A DNA stretch of 17,271 bases from Oscillibacter sp. (GTDB taxonomy: Bacteria > Bacillota > Clostridia > Oscillospirales > Oscillospiraceae): assembly GCA_017447005.1 (NCBI GenBank), contig JAFSOM010000285.1, positions 1 through 17,271 of the forward strand. The letters run 5' to 3'. The notes beneath the pieces were generated by a model. It was not told the DNA's origin and ran no database searches. It saw nothing but the letters and a program-made list of their open reading frames with translations. Shown piece by piece: positions 1-11,200 of the stretch; within the stretch, counting starts at the first letter, position 1, and every line of letters begins with the position of its first letter. The translations under genes were made by a program, and so were the position numbers.

Positions 1-2091
1 GAAGAAGAGGAAGAGGACGCGGAAGGGACGGCGGAACCGTTGGATATGCTGTATAAGGTTATGCTTCCCTTCGCGTCGGTGGATGAAACCGTCCGCTCGG
101 GCGGAAGTTACGTTATCCGCTATCAAAAGAACCCCGCGCTTGTGCTGGAGGTGTTCTACGTGGCGCAAAGCGGGAGATTTAGCCATACGTTTACAAATAA
201 GGATTTTTCCTCATCTGATGAGCAGGATTCAGTATGGAGCTATAGCGGTTCCACTAAAAAAGGACTTCGGCAACATTATGGCGCGGACGACGCGGTGATT
301 GGCTGGTACGGCGCGGAGGGCGGCGAACTGCCGGACTTGACACCGGGAGACCCTTTGAATCCTCCTGTTATCACTGTAACCAACGCCGAGCGGTTGTATG
401 TGGATATTAGCAATCCAAACGCCTCAATTGCTGACGCCAAATTGCACCTTATTATTAAAGGACTGCAAAGCGGAAAGGAATGCACAATTGAGTTAATAAA
501 CGACGGCTCCCTTGCAAGAGGTTCTGGGACAACATCAGATATTCGCGTTGTTCTTGACGATGTGACAAGCGATAAGCAAATTGAGCATTTTTATCAAGCC
601 TGCGAAGGCCGCCTGTATCCGGGGGAAGATATTGTTATATATGCGGAAGCCTATAACAATAATAAACTGACGAATATTGCGCGTAGCGCCGACGCTACAA
701 CAAACAGCCTTTTCGCTGATTCGCTCAAACCGATAGCGCCTTTCTTTTCGGATTCTCACACTTTTGCGGCGTACATTTCTAATTTCCGGCATTTGGAGAA
801 TTTAGACCGCGCAATTTCCAAAATCAACGCGGAGAAGTTAGGCAATGTCCGCGTGAATGGGGAAGCGCCTTTCTGCTATTTTTTGGACGAAAACAAGAGG
901 CAAGTAATCACGGGCGCGATACAGTCCGGCAATATGGATTGGCTCGCGTTTATGGCGGCTATCACCGGAAAGAATGTCGGAGAAGAGGGAAGTAAAAAGG
1001 TTCAGGTGTATCGCGCCGATACCTCCCATTCTGAAGAAGGATGCTATTTGCCTATTACAAATGATGGAACGATTGCCTATGATGGAAACAACAAAAAAAT
1101 CGCCAATGTGGAGATTAATATATCCGAAAACGCCGGGTTATTCGCAACGCTCGGACATCACTCAAGCGTTACGAATTTGAAACTTGTGAATTTCAGCGTC
1201 AAGTCAAGCGGCAACAACAAGGCGACGGGCGCGCTTGCGGGCGTTCTGGACAATTCAAATGTAACGGGCGTGTTGGCTCATCATGACACGGGAGATACTC
1301 TCCCGGAAGCCAATAAGTGGATAGACGGACAGACTTCCGTCGGCGGCCTGATAGGGGAAATAACCGGAGCGTGTACTGTCGAACAGAGCGCGGCGGCGGT
1401 CTACGTCAAATCATCGACTACCAATGGCGACGCCGGAGGGCTGATTGGTAAAATTACAAGCGGCTCGAATGTCACTGTGCGTAACAGTTACGCGGGAGGC
1501 CATGTAATCTCTAAGGACACTGATGGAAATCCAATAGTCGCAACGTATGATAAGGTAAATTGCAACGTTACCGGTAAAAACGCGGGCGGCCTTATCGGAA
1601 GTAGTAGCGCCGGAACTTTGAAGGTGTTAAACTGCTACGCGACTACCAGCGCGGACGGCTCGACGAACGCCGGAGGCTTGATTGGCAGTATGACTGGCGG
1701 CACGATTGAGAACTGTTACGCGACGGGCTATGTCAAAGATAGCGAAGGCGCGGGCGCGTTCATAGGCGAACTCAAGGGAACGCTAAATACGGACACTAAT
1801 AAGGAAAACAGCTATTTCTCTACCGTCACAGAAGGTCTTGACCCTGTAAGGAAGGCGACAGGTGTCATCACCACGGACATCTCTCCGTGGGATACGAACC
1901 CTAAAGCCTATGGCGTAAAGAACGCAATGCCTTATGATGAGTACCTGCAACGTCATTACACAAATGGCAAACATAGCCTGTACACATTCCGAACCATCAG
2001 CGAGTTAAACTCCGGGGTGACAAGCCCGGGATGGATGACGACGCACTACGGAGACTGGCCCCCGCTGGATACGCTGGTTATTAATGATTAA
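1..2091 (+). CDS. Glug-repeat surface protein, C-terminal part (5' end outside window)
   Basis: The frame is open from base 1, so the true start lies upstream. The TTG at 40 and ATG at 46 are internal codons with no ribosome binding site. The visible 696 residues begin with an acidic linker (EEEEEDAEG...) followed by a segment of unknown fold. Around 784-1300 there is a segment of the type seen in large Clostridia Glug proteins: RHLENLD, then a short DW motif, LPITN, a YDG motif, and NAGLFATLG leading into the helix. Five GGLIG...NCYATG-like Glug repeats follow (1339-1827), predicting a right-handed beta-helix. The end (...YGDWPPLDTLVIND) has no LPXTG, hydrophobic segment or basic tail, so any anchoring must be N-terminal or non-covalent. 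Pseudopilin-like relatives anchored at the N-terminus are one possibility, but that end is not visible. Ligand and role are unknown. The gene is co-directional with the giant gene 84 bases downstream. Confidence 0.88.
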   Translation, partial: EEEEEDAEGTAEPLDMLYKVMLPFASVDETVRSGGSYVIRYQKNPALVLEVFYVAQSGRFSHTFTNKDFSSSDEQDSVWSYSGSTKKGLRQHYGADDAVIGWYGAEGGELPDLTPGDPLNPPVITVTNAERLYVDISNPNASIADAKLHLIIKGLQSGKECTIELINDGSLARGSGTTSDIRVVLDDVTSDKQIEHFYQACEGRLYPGEDIVIYAEAYNNNKLTNIARSADATTNSLFADSLKPIAPFFSDSHTFAAYISNFRHLENLDRAISKINAEKLGNVRVNGEAPFCYFLDENKRQVITGAIQSGNMDWLAFMAAITGKNVGEEGSKKVQVYRADTSHSEEGCYLPITNDGTIAYDGNNKKIANVEINISENAGLFATLGHHSSVTNLKLVNFSVKSSGNNKATGALAGVLDNSNVTGVLAHHDTGDTLPEANKWIDGQTSVGGLIGEITGACTVEQSAAAVYVKSSTTNGDAGGLIGKITSGSNVTVRNSYAGGHVISKDTDGNPIVATYDKVNCNVTGKNAGGLIGSSSAGTLKVLNCYATTSADGSTNAGGLIGSMTGGTIENCYATGYVKDSEGAGAFIGELKGTLNTDTNKENSYFSTVTEGLDPVRKATGVITTDISPWDTNPKAYGVKNAMPYDEYLQRHYTNGKHSLYTFRTISELNSGVTSPGWMTTHYGDWPPLDTLVIND
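1339..1827 (+). repeat. Five Glug-type beta-helix repeats
   Basis: Imperfect protein repeats start with (A/V)GGLIG and end with N-C/S-Y-A-x-G. They lie at about 1339-1410, 1432-1506, 1582-1656, 1669-1737 and 1750-1827. The third and fourth are the best matches, with NCYATT and NCYATG endings. The first has lost the NCY ending, and the last is degenerate (GAGAFIG ... NSYFSTV). Such repeats stack as rungs of a beta-helix in cell-surface proteins. The DNA copies differ, so this is an old expansion under protein-level constraint. Confidence 0.85.
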
Positions 2092-2129
2092 TGTCCCTTA
2101 GCCGGTTATCAACATCCCCGCCGGGTGAG

Positions 2130-2143
2130 GGCGCAGTTGCGCC
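2130..2143 (+). other. Small GC hairpin in the intergenic gap
   Basis: GGCGC-AGTT-GCGCC forms a perfect five-pair stem with a four-base loop between the two genes. It is followed by GCGTTTGACG, not a T-run, so it does not look like a standard intrinsic terminator. It might stabilise or weakly attenuate a shared transcript, or be chance. The gap 2092-2175 holds nothing else apart from the ribosome binding site of gene 2. Confidence 0.3.
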
Positions 2144-2162
2144 GCGTTTGACGCGATAGAAT

Positions 2163-2168
2163 GAGGTG
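2163..2168 (+). promoter_or_regulatory. Ribosome binding site of the giant gene
   Basis: GAGGTG is followed by a 7-base spacer (AACGCAT) and ATG at 2176. This strong, well-spaced site fixes the start. The codons that follow encode a typical signal peptide, which supports the same choice. Confidence 0.88.
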
Positions 2169-2175
2169 AACGCAT

Positions 2176-2262
2176 ATGCGCGGAATATTCAATAAAACCA
2201 AGAGATTTCTGGCGTTCTGTCTGGTAACGCTGATTTTGCTGGATTCATTCGTTGGCGCGTCC
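2176..2262 (+). other. Signal peptide of the giant protein
   Basis: A basic n-region (MRGIFNKTKR) is followed by a hydrophobic stretch of about 17 residues (FLAFCLVTLILLDSFVG) and a small-residue cleavage region (GAS-G, about residues 27-30). This fits Sec export with signal peptidase I cleavage. The Cys at residue 15 sits inside the hydrophobic core and is not in a lipobox. Confidence 0.8.
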
Positions 2263-5200
2263 GGGACTTTGACGGTCTCGGACGGCGCCGCCTATGATGT
2301 CGCCACGGTTTACGACGCCGCGTCGGAGAATAACGAGACGGGCGACGATACGTCGGAGAATACGGGAACAGGCGACGGCGTGTCGGAGAATCCGGAGACG
2401 GGCGACGTTACGCCGGAGAATCCGGAGACGAACGACGGCGCGTCGGAGAACCCAGAGACAGGCGACGGCGCGTCGGAGAATACGGAGACAGGCGACGCCG
2501 GGTCGGAGAATACGGGAACAAGCGACGCCGCGCCGGAGAATAACGAGACGGACGACGCCGCGTCGGAGAATAACGAGACGGGCGACGCCGCGTCGGAGAA
2601 TAGCGAGACGGACGGCTCCGCGTCGGAGAATCCGGAGACGGGCGACGCCGCGTCGGAGAATAACGAGACGGGCGACGCCGCGCCGGAGAATAACGACGTT
2701 CAAGATTCCGTTCAACTGTTGGGCGAGGAGAAGCATAACCCCAAAGTCACGATGAGCGCCGGGGACTATGACGCGGAAAACGGCGTTATCGCCTATACCG
2801 TAGTCGTGGAAGCGGAAGGCGACATGGACTATACGGTGACGCAGGGCGAGGATGAAACGTCGAAACAGTATCCCGTTGTGATTGAGGACTTGACAAGCGT
2901 CGCGGAATCCGATTTGGTATTCGTTTCCGGCTCCTATACCTATGAACATCATAAGGAGCTTGCGGACGAGCTTCCCCAAAGTGAAGTCAACGCCGAAGCG
3001 GTGACATCCGGGGCCACGGACTTTACAGGCTTTCCCCTTACCGTCGCCCATATGTACGACGGCGACATTATTACTCTGAGCTATACGGCCTATGTCTTAA
3101 GCGCGACCTATATCGGCGCGGGACAGGCCGCAACGCAAAACGCCGTAACGATTTATAACAACGACGGTACGGACAACAACCCCGCCAACGACAGCGCCGA
3201 TGACAGCGATACTGTCTCCAGCGCGTTTTCCTATAAGCCGCTGGAAAAGACGCGTACCGCTCTGGAAGGCAGTTGGGCGACATGGTCGGTGAAGGTGAAC
3301 CCGAAAGGCTTCAAGCTGAACGGCGGGAATCCGCTCACGCTCAGGGATACGTTCGCTCTGACACACAAAGATGAATCCGGTAATGACGTTTCCGACCAGT
3401 CTATTGACTATGCCAGCATTAAAGCCGTTCCGGCGGACGATGTTACCTATGATTACAGAGGCAATACCGGTTCCTTTGTCATACCGGACGGCGTTTCCGT
3501 CACAATCAGCTACCGTACCCGCATTACAGCCCAGCCGGGCGAAGAGGTGATTTTCGGCAATTACGCGGAACTTCTGGATTCTAACGAAACGCAAATTGAT
3601 AAGGTCGAGCTTTCTCAAACGGAAACCATCTTCCCCAGCGCCTCCGAGGTGGACGCCGCCTCCGGCGTCTATATGCTCAAACTGTACGTGTATGGCGACG
3701 GCAATATGCAGACGGGCATTCCGGGGGCGCAATTCATCCTGCTGGACGCCAACGGGCGGCCCATGAGTTTCAAGAAGGGCGACAACGCCGGCGATGCCGT
3801 AATCTTTACCACGGGCGACGACGGCTACGCGGATATTCGTCTTGACGAGGAGAGCGGCGATGTCTCCATTCAGAAGAACACCGCTTACTACCTTGAAATG
3901 ATTAAGGCTCCGTCGGGCTACAAGAGGGACAATACGCTCTACAACTTCATGATTACGGATGACCCTAACTATAACTCCGGCGGGGCATGGACCTATTTCA
4001 ACGGCGACACCATCAAGGTACGTCTCTACGCGGAGGAGGCCAGTTTGAATGTCTCCTTGCGTTTCTCCGGGAACTATAGCCTGAACAGCAATCAGCAAAA
4101 CGCGGTTGAGGTGATTTTGCAGAGGAAAACCGAAGAGAACGGTTGGGAGGAAGTGGAGCGCCACCCCTACACGGAGTTCAGTTACGGCTCCCTGACCTTT
4201 GACGCGGCCAAGGATTTTGAACTCGACGAGACTTACCGCGTGATTCAGGAAAACCAACGTCCGTGGGATTTGGGCAGCGCGGTCATTCTTAACACGACCT
4301 ACTATCTCATCATCGGCGCGGGAGATTCTCAACAGGACACGAACCCGCAGGAATTTACCTTGACCGAGAGAAACATTGAAAGCAGTTTCAACATCGTCAT
4401 CGACAACGAGTATGAGGAACCCAAGCTCACGCTCACCAAGATGGACAAGGAGACGGGCGAGACGCTCTCCGGCGCTGTCTTTACCGTGAAAAGAGCGGGC
4501 GACGACGCGGAGATGAAGACCTATACCACGGGCAAAAACGGCGAGATAGTCATCAGCGGCGGCGCGCCTTTCCAGTCCGAAACGCTCTACTATGTCGTCG
4601 AGACGACGCCGCCCGCGGGGTATCTGTTGCCCCTGAATCCTGAAAAGCTCTACTTCTACTTTTGCAACGACGACTATTTCATCCCGACGATTCTGAGAAA
4701 TCTTCCCGAGGGCGAAACGGCGGTCAATCTTTCCGAAACCTATGAGAATCAGACCGTAGACAACCAGAAGGAACGGCTTACAATTCCCGTTATGGCGACA
4801 TGGCAGGGCAACGCGTGGCCCGGCGATGTGAAAAACGTGACAATCGGGCTTTATCAGTCCGTCGGCGACGCGACGCCCGAACCCGTTTTGGATGAAAACG
4901 ACGAAGCCATGACAGTCGTCTTGAGCGGTACGGCGCCCTATAACAACCACGCTTTCACGAATCTTCCCGCACGGGACGACCAGAATCAGCCAATCGTCTA
5001 CTCTATCAGGGAAGAGCGTATCGATAATAAGAATAACAACGATATTCTTGAAAGCTATGTTCAGGAATACGGCGTTTCGGACAGCGGCGTGTATATCGTG
5101 CGCAACAAGCCCGCCACGACGCTGACGGTCAACAAAGAGTGGTATGACTTTGACGGTGAGAAGGTCAGGGATGATGAAACGCTGGCGAAACAGCCGAATG

Positions 5201-8200
5201 TCACCTTTGACATTTACCGCACGACGGAAAAGCTCCCTGATGAGATGCGCGCCGACGGCGTTACGAATGAGGAGATGTCCGCTTTCATCAGCGACGGCGA
5301 CCTGACGAAAGCGCGCAGCGGCGTGAGCTTCGGTCATGCGGACGGCTGGACTACGTCTGTCCGCGACTTGGATAAATACAGCGACGATAACAAAAAACCT
5401 TATTATTACTATGTCCTTGAAACTATCCCCTCTTTCGGAGACGAGACATACGCGCTGACGGAAGCCGACGCGCCCAATTACGCGACGCATACCGTCACCA
5501 TCAGCAACAAGATTGCGCCGGAGACGGTTTCCGTCACGGTGAGAAAGGCGCCTCTTGTGAATGACCCGCGCCCGGAAGCGCCCAATACGGATTTCGGTTT
5601 CACGCTGACGCTGAAAAAGGGTTCGTATGTGATTCGCGGTTATCAAGTGCGCGACGACCTTGTGACGGATTGGAACGGCAAAGCGACCTTCACCCTGAAA
5701 CCGGAAAATCCGCTTGACCCGCTGAAACCGGGAACTTCCATCGACTTGACGCTCCCCGTCGGCGTCACCGCAACCATCACGGAGGCGGTAAACCCCGAAT
5801 ACGTGGTGGAAGCGGAGTCTGACAAAATTTCAGATTTGGATACCGAAAACGGCAGAGTATTTCAATTTGAAGTGGAGGCGGCAAACAACAACGCTCTCAT
5901 CACTTACACCGCCACCCTGCGCGTTATCTGCAAGGTGACGGGCGTGGACGGCAAGGAAACGCCCTTTGAATCCCTGAAAAGCGCCCTTGCTTATATCCGC
6001 GACCATGAGGCGTTCTATCACAAAAAAGCGACTATCTGGGTCTTGGAAGACTACGAGAAGCCTGACACGGATATATTCGATGTTCGTGAAGACGAGGACA
6101 TTACCCTGACGACGGCGCCGACGGAAGCGGAAGAGCCGGAAGCTGAGTTTCATTTCAAGACCGCCAGAGACGAAAATACCGACACCGCCGTTATCTCCAG
6201 AGGCGGGGACAACGGCAGTATGTTCACCAACGACGGCGTATTGTCGCTGGAAAAGATTATCTTGGACGGCGCGAACGTCGCGGACGCCGCGGACGGCGAG
6301 GACGCTACCAACGCCGCAATCATCATGGACGGCGACGGCGGCCTTGTGTATAATACGGGCACGCTGAATTTGAGCGAGAATACGACGCTCCGTAATTCCT
6401 CCGTCAGCGGCAAGGGCGGCGCGGTCTACTCCGAAGGCGTCGTGAACATGCGCGGCGGCGCCGTCACCGGCAACAGCGCGACGAGCGGCGCGGCGTTCTA
6501 TCTGGAATCCGGCGCGCTGACTATGACCGGCGGCGTCATCCGCGACAATACCGCCGCGGACGACGGCGCGGTGACGGTCTATAATCCCGAGGTCAAGGTT
6601 AATCTCTCTAACGCCCCTGTGATTTTCGACAACCGGAACGTAGACGGAGAATGGGCCAACATTTACATCGGCGCGGACAGCGATAATATTATCAATGTGG
6701 TTGCGCCGGGGTTAAGTAGCGACGCGAAAATCGGCGTGCGCGCCATGGAAACGCACCGCGAAATCGGCGAACAGTTCGCCACCGCCGAATTTGAGATGAC
6801 CGATAATCTCACTTGCTTTGTCAATGACCAGTACGAGTATCGCGGCAAGCTCAAGGACGGCACATCGACGAATATCGTCTGGGACGGCCTGACGCTGACC
6901 ATCAAGAAAGTCGTTGACCCCGTGGGCGCGAACGCTAACGACCGCTTTACGCTGACGCTCACATCTACTTCCATCCGAAAGAGCAACTATATCATTGACG
7001 GCAGCGTGGACTATACGATTACCGCCGCAAAGCGGAATACGCCCGGCTCCATCGTCCTGAGAAACGTCAAGAACAACGACAACATCATCATCGCTTCGCT
7101 CCCGGTCGGCGAGTATACGATTGAGGAGGAGGCGTCTAATTATAGTTCAGTCTATACGGGCGTCAATCATGAACTCAATCAGGAGCTGACAATCGACAAC
7201 GGCGGTTTCTCCCTCCAAGGCGACAGCGGCCTTACCGTGACGAGCGTCCGCAGAATGGCGACGGTGAATCTGACGAAAACTATGCGGGACAGGCTGAAAA
7301 CGGAAACGGAGACGCAAAAGTTTAACTTTAGCCTCAAACTGACCGACGCGGACGGAACGCCCGTTTCCGCCTTCGCTCTTACGGACGGGATGACAACGGA
7401 TACAAGCGGCGTTGTGCGGTTTGCCATGTCGCCGTCGAACGATACGCCGGATAAACTGTCATTCAAAGTTCCTGTCGGCGCGACCATGCGCATTGAGGAG
7501 ACGGAGAACGAGGACTACCAGATTATAACCTCGGCGCAAACCATGCCCAAAGAGGAAACGGAAGAAGAGACGGAAGGGGAAACGGAAGAGAAAGCGGAAG
7601 AAGGCACGGAAGAGGCGACTGGCATCGCAATTGAGGATACGAAAACGGAAAATGACAACATTTTCGTATTCCCTGTGACGGACGACGGCGCGAACGTTAC
7701 CTTTTCCAATGTGCGGAAAATCGCCGTGATTGAGTTGAGCAAGGAACTGGAGAACAAAGTCTCGGCGACGGAGTCCTTTACCTTTACGGTCACGCTTACC
7801 CGCAAGGACGAGGCGCCCGCGGCGGGCTATGTCATGTACGAGGATACAGAGAACCCGGAGAACAACATCACCGCCGACGAAAACGGTCAGGCTACCGTTA
7901 TCTTCCAATTTCCGGAAGACGTTTCCTCCCAGAGCGTCACCCTGATTATCCCGGACGGCGCGAAACTGGAAGTGAAGGAGACGCCGGTCAAAAAGACTGT
8001 CGACGGCGCGGAGACGGAAATTTACGGTACCGTTTATTCCGTCAATGGCGGAGAGTTCCAATCAGGCGCGACGGCGACAATCAACTCTGTTTCCAGTGAT
8101 ACCAAGAGCATCGCCTTCCGCAACGTCCGCAAGACGCAGACTGTAACCGTGAAAAACACGGTCAGCGGCTACTCCGGCAATACGGAGCCGTTCACCTTTA

Positions 8201-11200
8201 CCGCTACCGTAACCGACGGCGCGGAAGGAGAGGACGATTACGACGCTAACGGCTTTACTGACGGCAAGCAGGTCTTTCAACTGGCGACGGGGGAGACCAA
8301 AAACCTCGTTGTCCCCTATGGCGCGACGTTCAAAGTCGCCGAGACTTTCGTAGTCGGCTATGAGACGAGAAACGATAAGGATAATGATACCAGCACGCCG
8401 CTTGATACTGAGTTCACTGTGACAAAGGATGAAACGGTTTCCTTCACCAATACCCAGCTTATCAATCTGGTCGTGGAAAACAAGTGTTCGTTAGACCTTG
8501 CGGACATCCAAGTTTATGTCAGCGCCTCCGCGAAGATGTACAGGGTCAATGAGGCCCGGGACGGTCAGGAAGCGGTTACCCTGAACAATCGAACGGCTAC
8601 CGTAACGGTCAAAACCGGAGAGACGGCTATTTTGGCGGTCGAGTATAAGGACAATCAAACCTACAAGATTTCCGGCGACGGTCACACGGATTATTATATG
8701 ACCATTGTAAACGAGCCTTCCTACCCGGAGGACGCGAATCCGGCTATCATGCGCGTTTACAACGATAATCATTTTGAGGTGTCCGGCAAGTTGAGATACG
8801 GCCCGGCTGATTCCACTGTCGCCTTTACCGAACAGCCGCTAGTGAGCTTTGATGTCAACGGCGGCGTATGGACGACGGAAATGGACGGCTACAACGACAG
8901 AGACGGCGACCGTAAGGTTTATCAGGTTGCCGTGAACGTCGGCGAGAAGGCCCCGCAACCGGGCGCCCCGGTCTATCCCACGGCGGAAAATATAGCGTTT
9001 CTCGGCTGGACGCTGGACAAGGAGTTCGCGGAAGAAAGTCATACGGCGGGCGAGGACATTTCCGGCAAGGAATATAACTTTGACAATCCCGTGAACGAAC
9101 CCCTGACGCTCTACGCCGTCTGGACGCGGGAGGCGCGAAACACGCGTATTGTTACCGTGAAAAACGCCTGCAATGAGCCTTTCACCTTCACCGTAACGTT
9201 GAGCAATGCTGACGCCCCGGGAAACTATGCGCTCGCCGACGACGTGACTACGGACGACAGCGGTCAGGCAAGTTTCGCCCTTTCCGCCAACGCTACGAAA
9301 AACCTCAGCGTCTCCAACGGCGCCACGCTGGAATTGACGGCTTCCGGCGACTGTATCGCCTATTCGACGGACTTTGCCGACGCGGACAACGTTGACCGGA
9401 GTTTTACTATCAACCCTGTCAAACAGGACGGCGTCGTGTCTTTCATCAGCGGCGTTTGCAAGATTACCGACGCCGACGGGAACACACTCTATCAAGACGG
9501 CAATCCCGCCGTGTACAAGACGCTCTCGGAGGCTTTCGCGGCTTATGGCGGCACGTTTGACGGAACGTCGGCAACGCCCGCCGCAGTGAAAATGCTGGTG
9601 GACGAATACCATATCCGGCAAGCCGCCGCGCTCAATTTCCCGAACGCCGACATGACGCTGACTACCGCGGACAAAGACGACGCGACTTTCCCCTATGTCG
9701 GCGCAAGAACGCGTGCGACCATTTACAGATACGGCGACGGCGCTAGTTATTCCTGCTTCTATCTGACAGGCGGAACCGTCACGCTGACCGACATCATTTT
9801 GGATGGCGGAAGTACGCTTACGCCTAGCCGCAAGGCGGAAATACAGACAAATGGCGGCCTGATAAACGTTTCGGGCGGTACGCTGAATATCACTGACGGC
9901 GCAACCCTGCGAAATTGCGAAATGAAAGCCTATAGCGACGGCGGCTGGGGGCGCGGCGGCGCGGTGTACCTCACCGGAGGCGCCCTGAACATGACCGCGG
10001 GCCAGTTCTCGAACTGTCACGCCCGCTCCGGCGGCGCAATCTACGCGACCGCGAGCGCGAACCTTCTGATTCGCGGCGTCTATGACGATGAAAACGCGGA
10101 ACCCGGCGTTCAATTTGTCGACTGCTCAGCTACGGACAACTACGGCGGCGCAATCTACAAGGAGTATAACACAGCGGAGACTTACGCTGTCATTGACGGC
10201 GGCGCGAATCTTGACAAACCCGGCGTTTCCTTCCTAAGATGTACCGCCAGCAGTACGAATCCGCAGGATAAAAGCCGGGCGGATGAGGGCGGCGCAATCT
10301 CCATGAGCGGCGCGAACGCGACTGTCAGTATCCGGGGAACGCGCTTTGTCGAGTGCATTTCCAAGGATATGTACAACGATAGACAGTTTGGCGGCGGCGC
10401 CATCCGAGCGAAAACGGTCGCGTCGCTCACGGTGGAATACTGTAGCTTTGAGGACTGCCTTACCCGCGGTTCGGGAAGCGCGGTCATGGTCGTGACGGAT
10501 TCTTTCACCATGGCCCATTGCACGGTGAAAAACTGCGACAGCGGCGGTCAGGGCGGCGCGGTGGCGACGTATCCGAAAAATGAAGGAAGCAATTACCGAA
10601 GCGAGATTCTGATTGAAGATTGTCACTTTGCAAACACAAGTTCCGGCACCGGAAACGGCAGTGGCGGCGCGATTCAGACCTATATGACCTATGTCACGTT
10701 GAAGGACTGTAGCTTTACGGACTGCTGGGCGGGCAAAGAAGGCGGCGCAATGAACCATGTCTACAAGAGCGCGGCGGCGGGCGACGAAAAATGGCCTTCC
10801 CAGCTGATTGTGGACAACTGTACCTTTAAGAACTGCCGCGCTGAGGACCGTTATCAACCAACCGCCGTACAACACTATGGCGGAGGCATTTGCACCAAGG
10901 CCCAGATTGTGGAAGTAAAGGACAGCTCTTTTGAAAACTGCGTCTCGACGCTGAAACAGGGCGGCGCGCTATTCTGCAATGGGCGCGGCGTAACCGCGGG
11001 CGCTAGTGAAAATAGCCAAGCTACTATCACGAATACAACCTTCAAAGACTGCTCGGCGAAGATGGACGGCGGCGCGGTGTTTGCGCAGACGAATATTCTG
11101 CTCATTGACGGAACCTCCTCTTTTGAAAACTGCACCTCTTCTTCCAAGGGCGGCGCGGTGTCCCATAATACGGCTATCGGCAACAGCAGTCCGCAAAGAA

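Noticed and set aside
40..48. TTG at 40 or ATG at 46 as the start of gene 1
   Set aside because: The frame is open to base 1 through an acidic linker, there is no ribosome binding site, and no signal peptide follows.
2130..2150. Intrinsic terminator after gene 1
   Set aside because: The stem has only five pairs and no T-run follows, so it was listed only as a small hairpin.
2148..2178. TTGACG plus CATATG as a promoter for gene 2
   Set aside because: The -10-like element overlaps the start codon, so it cannot drive the gene with its own ribosome binding site.
2206..2220. Lipobox around Cys15 of the signal peptide
   Set aside because: LAFC has Phe before the Cys and lies at the start of the hydrophobic core, so lipoprotein processing is unlikely.
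2311..2700. CRISPR-like array
   Set aside because: The 30-bp units are directly adjacent with no spacers and keep a coding frame; they encode a protein repeat.
2294..2755. 153-codon plus-strand frame rich in Arg (RRRIRRR-like)
   Set aside because: It is a frame-shifted reading of the 30-bp decapeptide repeat and has no ribosome binding site.
3097..5646. 849-codon open frame on the minus strand
   Set aside because: It lies wholly inside gene 2 in complementary codon register. Its translation is rich in Arg, Val, Ile and Phe without recognisable domains, whereas the plus strand gives clear CnaB domains.
8839..10113. 424-codon minus-strand frame
   Set aside because: Same codon-register shadow. 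The plus strand encodes the InlB repeat, a pilin-type domain and the start of beta-helix module 2.
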